Positions 53,163 to 63,063 of a DNA stretch of 64,000 nucleotides are shown piece after piece (position 1 is the stretch's first letter; every line of letters begins with the position of its first letter). Below the pieces are notes generated by a model. It worked only from the letters and a program-made list of their open reading frames with translations. It did not search any database and had not been told where the DNA came from. The stretch comes from Pseudo-nitzschia pungens (Eukaryota > Bacillariophyta > Bacillariophyceae > Bacillariales > Bacillariaceae), in the NCBI GenBank assembly GCA_037355855.1, contig CM074765.1, positions 186,001 to 250,000 of the forward strand. The letters are read 5' to 3'. A program made the position numbers and the translations under genes.

Positions 53163-53774
53163 ATGGCGATTCGAATGCTCCCAGAACAAGGACAAACTCT
53201 GTTGTTCCCAATGACAAAGGCAAACCGCAATAACCATGTCAACAACGACGGACTGCCGTTGTTCCAAAACGATCCGGCAGGCCAACAACGAACCACCACG
53301 TCATTGGAACGGTTCATGGTCCGGTTGCTTCAGGATCGCTGCGTGGATTCGAACAACGTGACCATTGTTCGCGACGGCTGCTGCTCGACCCCCAAGAAGC
53401 TTCCGTGCTCCGTGTCTGCCGATGCCAAGCGCGCCGATTCGTGTGAGAGCCTGGTGCTGTCGCCGTGGACCTCATCAAGCAGCAACCACAACAACAACAA
53501 CAACAACGACATCTTTCACAACGCCTTCCACAACAGCACCTTCAACAGCAGCTTCCACAACACTGCGACTCGATGGAGTGTGGGATGTTTGAGTTCCCCC
53601 GGAACCCCGGGTCTCACAAAGATAATTCCGGAACGGTGTTTGTCGGACGGTTCCACGGAATCGACATTCGATGTGCTCCGTGCCAGACAGAAACGAAGAT
53701 CGCTGACAACACTCGGCGAAACCACCAAGGCATTCTCGTTGTTGCACACCGAAGACAATTGTGGCGACAGCTGA
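53163..53774 (+). CDS. Small Ser/Asn-rich protein of unknown function
   Basis: Single exon, 203 residues, ATG at 53163. The N-terminus MAIRMLPEQGQTLLFPM is followed by SLERFMVRLLQDRCVDSNN and a Cys-containing segment (RDGCCSTPKKLPCSV). A (Asn)6 run with HNAFHNSTFNSSFHNT follows. The C-terminal third (WSVGCLSSPGTPGL, DVLRARQKRRSLTTLGETTK) contains an RRSLT site for a basophilic kinase. No known domain. Mixed, non-repetitive composition supports it as a gene. Confidence 0.55.
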   Translation: MAIRMLPEQGQTLLFPMTKANRNNHVNNDGLPLFQNDPAGQQRTTTSLERFMVRLLQDRCVDSNNVTIVRDGCCSTPKKLPCSVSADAKRADSCESLVLSPWTSSSSNHNNNNNNDIFHNAFHNSTFNSSFHNTATRWSVGCLSSPGTPGLTKIIPERCLSDGSTESTFDVLRARQKRRSLTTLGETTKAFSLLHTEDNCGDS

Positions 53775-54472
53775 TGCGACTCGTTTCCTTCCTCTGGACG
53801 ATGAGCAGCGGACAAGCAAACCAACAAGGAGTGCGATGCGTTCCTTGAAATTAGTTTCGGTTGATCGTTCCGGTTGCCAACCGCTCGAACCATTCGATCT
53901 CAAATCCTGTTAGCGTTCCTTGTCGTCATTGTCCATCATGAAACTCCCGCCACGGCAGAGACACCAATCGTCTACTGCCGTTGGGAACAAAGCAAGGCAA
54001 CAAGAACAGGTTGGTTCCGCCGCCGTGCGTGTCGTTGCGTCCTTCGTCCGTAGTAGCACGCAGACTAGACAACTTTCGACGACTGCTCGTGGCGTCGGTA
54101 GAAGAATAGAATTGCAGGAAGAGAATTGGGGTATTGGAATATATGTAACAAAATAATGTAAAAAGTTTGGATTGTGTAATGCATTATTTCGATTCCCTTG
54201 TCTTGTCTTCTGTTGTCTTTTTACTTAGCAGCAGTAGTAGTAATAGTAGTGGTGAACGTGGTGGAATGTTGGCAACTTGTTGGAACGAATATAGCAGATG
54301 CAGGCACACTCACAATTAAAAAGGATTGTTTTGGACGGCAGTACTTTCGAATCGACTCTTTGTTCGTTTCTAATCTCTGTAAGATTTGGACTGGTTAAAA
54401 GCTCGCTTATTCGTCTGTTTTTTTTTGTTCGTTCGCTCACTCCCTGATAACAACTTCGTTGGTGCGCTCAGA
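53775..54472. other. Intergenic region
   Basis: The region lies between the 3' ends of two convergent genes. A 73-codon frame from the ATG at 53938 to 54156 has no recognisable feature. A TAG/TAA repeat occurs near 54231-54255. Confidence 0.5.
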
Positions 54473-57400
54473 TCAAGTGTTGGATGCCAAGACACGTTGG
54501 ATTTCGGTGCACGCTTCTGAGTCTGTCATCTTCTTCCACACATCATCGTATTTGCGAAGAAACCGTCCTCCGTTCTTGGTTACCAAGCCGAAGACGGCCC
54601 GGGTGATTTCTAACTTCTCGCGCTCTGGCGTACAAGCCGCGTTGTAGTTTTCCTCACTTGCGGCGACGATCAATAGAAACTGTCGAGTGCCGGGATGCTC
54701 GTTATTCATGTTGTTTTGGATGCTGTTCGCAGCCGTCTGTTCCAAGCCTGGCAGAACAGCATGCGTTGTATCACCGACATCGTAGAAGAGAACGTCCAGG
54801 TCGGTAGGCTCTACATATATATTACGATCGATGTGGTTGAGCCAACGCCGGACTCTCCTCTCGACTTCCTTTTCTGACTGCAGAGTCCAGCCTCCGAGTT
54901 CATAGACTACAAATCGTCCCCCCAACACTCGGCGGACGTGATCGATGACTTTCTGAGCAAGCTCGTAAGGGTCCCCCGAGGGGTTTTCACGTTTATATTT
55001 CTGTAATATTTCTCTGTACTTCTTGTTCCCGGGGTGATGAGGAGTCTTGTTGTTTGACATGATCACGTCATTGTCTTCAAGAGAAATACAATTGGGCTTG
55101 CGTTTCTCCTCGTTCGTGCGTTTGTTTTCGTAGTGATCAATTCCCTCGAGGGCATGTAGTATCTTGGAATAGGATTCGGTTTCCTGTGCTTCCCTCCAAC
55201 ATTTGTGCGCGTCGTTGTAATCCAGAAATCGTACACCGTTATCACGCAGGTGTCTGAGAATCTTTGTTGCCAACTCCTTGTCGTCGAAATTGTTCCCGTG
55301 GCTTGTCTTGAACTGGCGCACGATGTCCCTGTATGCACGGTTACCCGGGTGGCTTGCAATGTTATGGCTGCCCATGACTACGTCATGGTTTGTTATCATG
55401 ATTGAGGACTGTTTTTGCACTGGGGTTGAATGCGGGTTCTGTTTGGCACTAGTAGCTGCTTCACTGGAAATACTCTTCACTTTTTCGTACAAACCGACTC
55501 TGGATCGTACCGGAGGTTGCTGCGGACTGCGAATCTTGATTTCTGGGGCGATTAATTCAAATCCTTCTTGACCTTCCTCGTGTTGGGTCTTTTGTACTCT
55601 TCGTCTTCGTTTGGTTTCGTGCGTAGGAAGGGCAGAAGCTTCGCTGCTCCGCCCTCGCCTTTGCCTTCCACCTCGTCGGTTGTCCATTTCGAAGATGCGA
55701 ACACTGTATCGAGGGACGTATTGCACGAGTCGATTTGTAGTCCACTTGACCTGGACCATCTCTTTGCCTTCTTCGGTGCGAGGGTTCCCTATATACATCG
55801 CCATGTGATCCGTCTTCCCCTGCTTTACCCATACAAGCTCGCCTTCTTTGACAGGAGCATTCGGAAGTGTAGGAGGATCCTCGACTTTAGGAAGTTGGCT
55901 CTCGTTCTCTGTTTCCTCCTTAAAAGTGTCGCTGACGGCGTCTTTCGATTCGAACTGAACATATTCTGTATAGGTAGTTTCACCATCTGCAAACATGTCT
56001 GTATAGGGAACCCCTTTCTTCCTAGCGCATGCCTTTTCGTGCGTTACAACGCCCCTTGCATTGTAAGATTTTCCACAATACCTGCACTTCCGTACCACTT
56101 TGAAAGGCTTTCGTGCGATTGTCTCATTTTGTTGTCCAAGCTTATTGCAGGAACAGGTGACTTGGCAAAACTCGCATTGCTCATCCGAATTGGTATTGAC
56201 AGATTCTTCGTCTTTATCGACATCGTCATCGACATAGTCATCCCCGTCATCATCGAACGACGACGAAGAGTCTACCGCTAGTGATTCCTTCGTGATCTCG
56301 TCGTCATCATTCTCCCTATGAATTCGAGCGCATGTTTTTCTATGTTGCGAAAAGCCAAACACAGAAAAGATTCGCCCGCAATAGTCGCATCGTCTGTTGT
56401 GGCTGGCCAATGTTGGCCTTTTCGATTGTTTCGTGTCAACTTTGTCCTTGTCCGACTCCTTGTTTTTCCTGCGCTTTCGAGCGCAAGTTTTTTGATGTTT
56501 CGAAAAGCCAAACACAGAAAAGATTCGCCCACAATAGTCACATCGTCTGTCGTGGCTGGCCAAAGCTGGCCGTTCCGATTGTTTTATGGCAGCGTTGTCC
56601 TCATCCGAATCCTTGTTTTCCCCATGATTTCGAGCACATGTTTTTCGGTGTTTCCAAAAGCCAAACACAGAAATAAAATGCCCGCAATAGTCACAACGTC
56701 TGTCGCTGCTGACAAATTTCCGAGATTTGGATCGTTCGGTGCGCTCAGTTATTCCGTCCACGACCTTACAATTGCCAACGGCAAAGTCCGAGTGAATTTT
56801 CAATTCCCTCAAAGCCTTTCCTACCTTAATCTTGGCTACTTCTCTGGGTAGGACCCGCCATCGCTCTTCCTCACCTTTGGCACTTACAAGTCTCAAGAAG
56901 CGAGCACCTAAAACGGTGTAAATGTAATCGAGAGCCTCAATGGCTACTACGTGAAAATCTCTCTTTTGAACTTTCTTCTGAAAGTTTCGCACGGTCATCC
57001 GATAGGCGATGTTTCCGGGGAGGTCGTAATACGACTTTTTTCCCATCAAAATGTCCTTATCCGTAGGTTTGCTAACGAATTCGATCGCGGTTTTGCAGTC
57101 AGGTTCAGGTTCGGACTCGGACTCGGACTCGGATTCGAACTCGGTGTTGTGCTTTTCGGTTAACAGAAATTTGTGTTTTTTCTTTTTCCCACAACTTTCC
57201 TGTTCCTCTTCATCCGGGAGGATCAGAGATACTTTTCTCTTTCTTCCTTTTCGCAAAAGCTTACCGCTATCCTTGAATTCGTAAGTCATTGGAGTGGAAG
57301 CAGCGATCACCGAAGATACGGATAACAAAGCGTTTGACGATGCTCTCGAACGAATCTTTGTCAAAGCATCACGAAGGGACGATGTGTTCAAACGTGCTTG

Positions 57401-57652
57401 TGCTACTATTTCTTTGTGGGGAGCCTTGGGAGATGAATCGCAGCGACCTGCTGGACGTGTTAACTCCATGGAATGGGTTCTAGGGTGTTTGGAGGAGTCA
57501 TCGATATTCTTCTGTGGAGCCATAGCTAGCGGTTTTTGATCAGCATCTGTTTCTATGATACGCTTATCCGATTCTTTCAACGTCGCTGATGTCGAATCCT
57601 CCAAAGTAGGTGGATGAATGGTTGACGAAACAACTCTTGTTGATGCATCCAT
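54473..57652 (-). CDS. C2HC zinc-knuckle, Tudor-like, multi-DUF6824 protein
   Basis: Single exon, 1059 residues, ATG at 57652 (MDASTRVV). Order: a Ser/Lys-rich N-terminus; an (ESE)n acidic run near 180; and a first DUF6824-like unit (about 196-284: DILMG, LPGNIAYRMTVR, GARFLRL, ERWRVL). Three near-identical C2HC knuckles follow, starting about 316, 366 and 420 (RRCDYCG, H-x3-C-AR), each trailed by a charged linker and ALASH-type repeats. A divergent fourth is near 519 (RKCRYCGKSYNARGVVTH). The pattern C-x2-C-x11-H-x3-C is that of zf-C2HC_2. A Tudor/PWWP-like module covers about 602-654 (GELVWVKQGK, MVQVKWTTNRLVQYVP). Three more DUF6824-like units sit at about 754-833 (DVVMGSHNIASHPGNRAYR), 859-939 (DVIMSNNKTPHHPGNKKYR, GGRFV) and 984-1059 (NEHPGTRQFL, GGRFLRKY). 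An RRGGRQRRGR basic stretch could be a nuclear signal. A nuclear or chromatin role is inferred from this combination, not shown. Confidence 0.83.
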   Translation of the reverse strand: MDASTRVVSSTIHPPTLEDSTSATLKESDKRIIETDADQKPLAMAPQKNIDDSSKHPRTHSMELTRPAGRCDSSPKAPHKEIVAQARLNTSSLRDALTKIRSRASSNALLSVSSVIAASTPMTYEFKDSGKLLRKGRKRKVSLILPDEEEQESCGKKKKHKFLLTEKHNTEFESESESESEPEPDCKTAIEFVSKPTDKDILMGKKSYYDLPGNIAYRMTVRNFQKKVQKRDFHVVAIEALDYIYTVLGARFLRLVSAKGEEERWRVLPREVAKIKVGKALRELKIHSDFAVGNCKVVDGITERTERSKSRKFVSSDRRCDYCGHFISVFGFWKHRKTCARNHGENKDSDEDNAAIKQSERPALASHDRRCDYCGRIFSVFGFSKHQKTCARKRRKNKESDKDKVDTKQSKRPTLASHNRRCDYCGRIFSVFGFSQHRKTCARIHRENDDDEITKESLAVDSSSSFDDDGDDYVDDDVDKDEESVNTNSDEQCEFCQVTCSCNKLGQQNETIARKPFKVVRKCRYCGKSYNARGVVTHEKACARKKGVPYTDMFADGETTYTEYVQFESKDAVSDTFKEETENESQLPKVEDPPTLPNAPVKEGELVWVKQGKTDHMAMYIGNPRTEEGKEMVQVKWTTNRLVQYVPRYSVRIFEMDNRRGGRQRRGRSSEASALPTHETKRRRRVQKTQHEEGQEGFELIAPEIKIRSPQQPPVRSRVGLYEKVKSISSEAATSAKQNPHSTPVQKQSSIMITNHDVVMGSHNIASHPGNRAYRDIVRQFKTSHGNNFDDKELATKILRHLRDNGVRFLDYNDAHKCWREAQETESYSKILHALEGIDHYENKRTNEEKRKPNCISLEDNDVIMSNNKTPHHPGNKKYREILQKYKRENPSGDPYELAQKVIDHVRRVLGGRFVVYELGGWTLQSEKEVERRVRRWLNHIDRNIYVEPTDLDVLFYDVGDTTHAVLPGLEQTAANSIQNNMNNEHPGTRQFLLIVAASEENYNAACTPEREKLEITRAVFGLVTKNGGRFLRKYDDVWKKMTDSEACTEIQRVLASNT

Positions 57653-58741
57653 TATTTGGGTGGCGATTTGTATCAAAAGGATGTTATCTGTATGTACCTA
57701 CTTACTATCTCCTCAAACCGGGCTTTATTTGTTTCAAATTACAGCAGCATCAATCGACCTTTGAAACTATTGTACGAATGTTATAGTTGTGCAAGCCGTG
57801 ATGGAATTGTATTGCGAAGAGCAACTTGTTCCGAATCATTCGTACTCGAGTTGCGTTTTTTGAACTCCAATCTTCAATGAGATCCGTTAAATTGTAGAGT
57901 TGACTCATAGCATAGCTGTAATTCGACCTAGTACTGTAGCACCCGTAAATGGCACGACGCTGTCCACGACAAATCGTAAATTTTGGGCTTTTTTCTTCGC
58001 ATCTTCATCGCATCTTCAGTCAACGATTTCTCGAGATAGATGTTGAGGTATCGTATTTCTTCCGACTCGATGTCTATGTTTAGAATGAAACTTTACATAA
58101 AATCAGCTTTTACTGTTCCGTATTTTAAAAGCCCTAAAAATAGTACGTGATTCAGTCACCTGAAAAATATATAATATGAGAATGCACCGAGCTTGCGGAT
58201 TTTATTTGTTTCGGTTTGCACGCGATTGAAAGCAACCTTGTTGAACAGTGATTGATACAACATCTGTCAGTCCCTGTCGATGAAGTTACTCTGTTTCTAC
58301 GATGTTCTTTCGCACACCACCGCGCGTAGATGGCCCACAACCACCAAATTATCGAAACGGCAGGCTCCCTCATTATTCTTAGATCCTACGATACCCGGTA
58401 CGTTCGTTGTGCGTTCCATGCCGTTGCCGTTTACGGATAGTTGTACGAGTAGTACCGGTAGGTTTGTTGCTCAGTATGTGAGGGTGAGAAACAGTCAAGC
58501 GCAGTCAAGCGATAGATGAGTGGGAAAAAAATCTGGACCGTGAAATAATGCAGTCATTTCGGTTGTGATTTTTTTGTTTCCTCATTCACGATACTAAAAT
58601 ATTTTCACATAACTCCGTGTTATCAATACTGGAAAAGAGCAGAGGGAAGAGAAAAGTTTGGTACGGATTTCGTTTCATCCTACCTACTTGAAGAAGAAAA
58701 TAGTAGAAGAAGACTACAGAAGTTAGTCAGTACGCAACAAG
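57653..58741. other. Divergent intergenic region between the zinc-knuckle/DUF6824 gene and the CSD-RRM gene
   Basis: This 1.1-kb stretch separates two divergently transcribed genes and must hold both promoters. No ORF is recognised. The last 60 bases before the CSD-RRM gene are A/G-rich (AAGAAGAAAATAGTAG), typical of a leader. Confidence 0.5.
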
Positions 58742-59314
58742 ATGAGCGCAGAAGCTTCTAGCAAGAGACAAACTGGTGTCGTCGCCAAATGGTTGAATCA
58801 CCGAGGAATCGGATTCATCACGCCCGATGGTCAGGAAGCCGAGGTCGGTAAGGATTTCTTGGTCCACTACTCGAACATCAAGCAGGAACCTGCCGATGGG
58901 TTCAAGTCTTTGGCGGAAGGAACTAAAGTTGAGTTCGAAACGACGGAGGATCCCAAGAACCCCAACAAGTTGATTGCCATTAACGTGACGGGCATTGGCG
59001 GAGGCAACTGCGAAAACTACCGCGGACGCCGCCGAAACTTCCAATCGAAGGACAAAAAAGAGGACGAAGAACCCTTTGTTCCTGGAACCCAATTGTTTAT
59101 TGGTGGCCTCGCTGAGGAATGCAACTGGCGCGACCTCAAGGATCACTTCAAGCAATGCGGTGATGTCAAGCGAGCTGATGTCTTTAAGAAGGGTGGAAAT
59201 GGAACCATTCGCTACTTCAAGAAGGAGGATGCCGACAGCGCTATTGAGTTGTTGAACAACAGCGAATTCCAAGGAAAGACCATCGAAGTGCGAGTCGACA
59301 AGAAGGCCAAATAA
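58742..59314 (+). CDS. Cold-shock domain plus RRM RNA-binding protein
   Basis: Single exon, 190 residues, ATG at 58742 (MSAEASSKRQTG). Residues about 10-85 are a cold-shock domain: GVVAKWLNHRGIGFITPDG gives the RNP1-like GIGFI and DFLVHYSNI the RNP2-like motif, followed by GTKVEFET. A Gly/Arg linker (NYRGRRRNFQSKDKKEDEE) leads to an RRM at about 117-187 with RNP2 LFIGGL and a weak RNP1 (NGTIRYF), ending GKTIEVRVDK. Both modules bind single-stranded RNA or DNA, so a role in mRNA handling or cold response is likely. GC is even and there is no low-complexity insert, unlike its neighbours, which fits a highly expressed conserved gene. An AATAAA lies at 59422-59427, about 108 bp after the stop. 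Confidence 0.92.
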   Translation: MSAEASSKRQTGVVAKWLNHRGIGFITPDGQEAEVGKDFLVHYSNIKQEPADGFKSLAEGTKVEFETTEDPKNPNKLIAINVTGIGGGNCENYRGRRRNFQSKDKKEDEEPFVPGTQLFIGGLAEECNWRDLKDHFKQCGDVKRADVFKKGGNGTIRYFKKEDADSAIELLNNSEFQGKTIEVRVDKKAK

Positions 59315-61683
59315 ATGATAAGAATACACCTAGTTGGAATGTGAATGGGTGATTCGTGGTACTGCGAACAGAATCACCAGCGACAATGAGAAGAAGAATG
59401 AGAACAATGGTTCTGTAATAAAATAAAGAAAGAAGAATTTTTGATTGAAGGTACGGAGAGGCTTTCGGCTTCGCCGGCTCCGCTATGAGAGAGAGATTTC
59501 AGTGGAAATGTACATCATCACTTTGCGAAGCATGTTGTTCCATTGTAAGATCTACTTGTGGTAGCTGTAATTCGTAACAAACGCCCCCGAACCAAAAAGT
59601 TTCATCACTGACATCAAAGGCCGTGGAATGGAACAAATCTCAAGTGTTCACATCCCGGGGAGTGCACAGTCCTGTCTGTTATTGCCTGGGGATTGCCTTT
59701 GCGTAAGCCGTGCAGTTGCAGGAAGCAAACAGGTCTGGCTGGATAGCAGCCGACATGGTGGCAAATAATATTGTTTCCTACTCGCTAGATTCAAACCAAG
59801 GTGTGAGAACCGCATTGTGTATGCCCAGTTCATCGTTGCATCGGTTGGAAAGAATACGTTTCGTTCATCACATAACGTGAAACCACCAACATCCTTACTA
59901 GTAGTATTACTACTAGTAGTAGTACTACTAATAATGCTCAGCTACAAGTTCTAGTAGTAGTACTACTAGTAGTACTACTAGTAGTACTACTAGCCAGAGT
60001 TGGGACACGTCGACATACTCAACCCCTCCACCACTAATGCATTTTAGCTATCTAGCTACTCTATTAGATTTATTATGGTGATGAGACAATCGTAAGGATT
60101 ACCTGCCTACTAGTAGTAGATTGCACAGTGGGAAGTCTTGAAAGCCATTGGTTTATGACATCATAATAGTTTCTTGCACCAGCACCGTGGTTCAAAGAAA
60201 CAGTCGATTATCGCAACGGTCTTTCCATTGTACCGTACGGTACATACGTGTGCCTTCTTCTTATTGATTGAGTGACAGAGGCTAAGGTTACTAACCTTAC
60301 CGGTAAGAATACTACTACTACCAAGTAAGAACTAGTACGCACCTTTTTTTCGTAATATTTTTTTGTTGTTCTTCTTGTTGGAGAATCAGATACCGGTAAG
60401 TTGTAGCCTTACAGCATTAACTCTTGACTGATTGGTTACAATGCGTACTACTGGTAGTAGTAGCCGGACCAACCTGCAATTGCTTGATTACTATGCGGAC
60501 CGGTGGCTGAACCAACCTGCTGTGTAGACTACTACTAGTAGTACTAGTAGTAGTACTAGTATCATAACAACAACCATACTAGTACTACAGCACCAGGAGG
60601 AGGAGCACCAGCACCAGCACCAGCACCATCAGTGGTGCGGTGTCCTCGTATTCGTGGTCCCGCAACTTCAGTTTAGCAAAAAGTTGAAGGTGCTGGAATT
60701 ATCACGATGTAAGCCTTTTTGTGTTTTCTGTACTATGGTTAACCACGGACATTTCTGGAGAACATCTAGTAGTAGTGAAGTTATGTATCTGTGGAAATTG
60801 CTGCGAAGAATGTATAGCACCTCCTCAAATAAAAGTATCATTCAATGATATGCATAGTTTCTATTCCTCCTGTTCTATTGAACAGAAGGAGATTATGTTC
60901 GTTCATGTATTCATGCATGCATTTTAACTGACAAACGCATTGCAGCTTCACAAGCTGGTTGAAAACAACTCCTCTGCAGTCTTTGCTGACCACTTAGCGA
61001 TGATGTGCTGCCATCCAGAGCACAGCACGTTTTGCTCGGTCAAACGGAAAGAGTTTGAGTAAGAATGTACGATATTCCGAAAATGATATCTGCGAAGTAC
61101 TATGCATTGGACACCATTTCAACCAAAAGTCGAGAACTTGATTCGTTCAAGACTGATTCAGAGTTTCGAAAGCTTGTTTTGAAAAGAAAACGAGCCAGTA
61201 CCGAATAGATGGAGGAGTTCTTTCTGGAAAGATGCAAATTTAAGCGCGAGCACTAGAGCAGCGAATAAAATATTCTGTGATATAGTAAAATTGTCAACAA
61301 ATGGTATGAGTAAGCTTTTGGAACTCTATTGGTGTCAATTTTGATTGTATCGAAGACTAAAACCTATCCCGAGAGACACAGAACACCATGCATGTCCACT
61401 GGACGTCACACGACAGACGATTTTTTCGATAACGAAGACAAAAATGACTGGCAGGAAACCCTCATTCCATCTCTACTGCTATTCCCGAGAACCCTCCTAT
61501 CTGAGCAGTACCGTTATGGTCGCAAACCAATTTCGGTTGGAGCCACCGCTTTAGGGCTCCGGAATCGTGCCGTGGTGCTCGAGATGAGCTTTAGTTCGGT
61601 TTCGTTTCGTTTCGTTTCGTTTTGATTGGATTGTATTGGATTGTTCATCCAGGGGAAAAAGTACAGTCACTCATGCTCCCGCG
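59315..61683. other. Intergenic region with ACTAGTAGT palindromic repeats
   Basis: After the CSD-RRM gene's probable poly(A) signal no gene is recognised. TAC/TAG trinucleotide palindromes are concentrated at about 59898-59935, 59950-59993 and 60527-60558, followed by an AGCACC repeat (about 60600-60630). A TTTCG run lies near 61603-61620. Short ORFs under 100 codons are unremarkable. Confidence 0.5.
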
Positions 61684-63063
61684 TCACTGCACCTTGCAGA
61701 ACGCCGGGTTTCGTTGCAACAAAATGTACACGCAGTCTAGGTCGACGCGCGGCTCGCTGGCGGCGTAGACCAGGGCGCTGCAATGGTCGCTGATTCCGGC
61801 ATTGCGGTCCAGGGCGTCCCGGAGTATGGCATTGGCGCGCTCGATCCCAAATTTCTCGCACGCTATCCGGTACGGCGTCGTGGTCTTGGTGATGGTGGTT
61901 GTCGTCGGCATTAATGTTTTTTTCGCCGCCTTTTTCGAGGAGGTTGCGGCAGCGACGGTGGTGGAAGTGCCGCCGCTGGTCGAAGCCGGCGGTGTTCGGT
62001 GATCCTCTCGGGGCGGAGACGATCCCCGGCTCAGGGTGTATTTCCGACACCGTCTCTTGTGCAAATTGGCGTCGTCCATTGCCCCCCTCTGGTGGCGCTT
62101 CCGCTTGACGTCGTACTGGTGAAACAAAAACCCCGTCTCTATCGGAAAATACGTGACCGCTAATTCGAAGAGCATCTCGATCCCGGCCGTGTCGCGGCTT
62201 TCGCAATTACCGCACCTGGACAGAGCCTCGCTGTCGAGGATGCACTTGGACACCAGATCCCAAGACAGCGCGGTGCCGTTCGCCTTCAGCAGCGTGTTTC
62301 GGGGATCCCAGTCGACCAGATACCGGAATCGCAGCTCGGGAAAGACGACCTGTTGGTGGAGCGTGCCGAGGAGATCGTTCGTCTGGATATCCTTTCGTTT
62401 CATCAGCTTGCTCTCGCGGAGGCGTTTGAGGACAGAGAGGAAGCGCTCGTCGACAAGGCAGTGGTGGTGACTGTCGTCGTCGTCGTCGTCGTCGGTAGTG
62501 GTGGTGGTGGGTACGTCGTAGCGGTGGTGTTGGAGATGCGCATCGGTGGTCCCGGCCGCGAGCTGGGAAAAGACGGTGAGGTATTTTCCGCCAAAGACCA
62601 GACCTCCCCGCTCAAAGTCTTGGAAGAGAGCCAACTCTTCTCCCAGTTGCGCAAACAGGGGGATGAAGGAAACCGAATGAATAGACCTCGCCAACCAAAA
62701 TATGGGATACAGTCCGAGCCGCCTCGACGTCAACACCTCGGGGAAACACCGGAGGGCGAGTTCCACTTGTTGCTCGGTGTCAATCTTGTCGTTGAGACCC
62801 TCGGTACCGTTCGATGCAAAGACCAATTCCTCCAGATCGAGCCGGATGAACGACAGAAATTTCTGCGACGACGACGACGACGACGACAACCCCCTTGCTG
62901 CCTCGATCTTTGTTCGGAGTCGATTCGGGAACTCGTCTTTGTGCTTGACGATCCAGTCTCGCTTCTTGTCGTGTTCGACTCTGGCATCGGGTGTTTGTTT
63001 CTCATGGTGGTGCCGGCTCCCCATGGTGCACCGCGTAGCGTCTCTCTCGTCGTGTTGCGTCAT
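61684..63063 (-). CDS. Ankyrin-related protein of a diatom-expanded type
   Basis: Single exon, 459 residues, ATG at 63063 (MTQHDERDATRC). The N-terminus is charged with a Ser7 run. From about residue 100 come helical, ankyrin-like units: QQVELALRCFPEVLTSRRLG, LYPIFWLARS, SFIPLFAQLGEELALF. A mid-protein TTTTT/D7/HHH linker (about 187-202) interrupts them. They resume with DERFLSVLKRLRESKLM, LRFRYLVDWDPRNTLLKANG and IEMLFELAVTYFP. A basic KRKRHQRG patch and a Thr/Lys/Ser-rich linker lead to a final pair (YRIACEKFGIERANAILRDA, ALVYAASEPRVDLDCVYILL). The PLY/FWLA and ALVYAAS wording is familiar from many diatom ankyrin-like proteins, and the units are degenerate. The role is presumably protein binding; no enzymatic motif is seen. 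Confidence 0.72.
   Translation of the reverse strand: MTQHDERDATRCTMGSRHHHEKQTPDARVEHDKKRDWIVKHKDEFPNRLRTKIEAARGLSSSSSSSQKFLSFIRLDLEELVFASNGTEGLNDKIDTEQQVELALRCFPEVLTSRRLGLYPIFWLARSIHSVSFIPLFAQLGEELALFQDFERGGLVFGGKYLTVFSQLAAGTTDAHLQHHRYDVPTTTTTDDDDDDDSHHHCLVDERFLSVLKRLRESKLMKRKDIQTNDLLGTLHQQVVFPELRFRYLVDWDPRNTLLKANGTALSWDLVSKCILDSEALSRCGNCESRDTAGIEMLFELAVTYFPIETGFLFHQYDVKRKRHQRGAMDDANLHKRRCRKYTLSRGSSPPREDHRTPPASTSGGTSTTVAAATSSKKAAKKTLMPTTTTITKTTTPYRIACEKFGIERANAILRDALDRNAGISDHCSALVYAASEPRVDLDCVYILLQRNPAFCKVQ

Noticed and set aside
53938..54156. Possible small protein with a mitochondrial-looking Arg/Ser-rich start
   Set aside because: Only about 73 codons, directly behind another gene, with no splice partner or known motif; more likely UTR or intergenic DNA.
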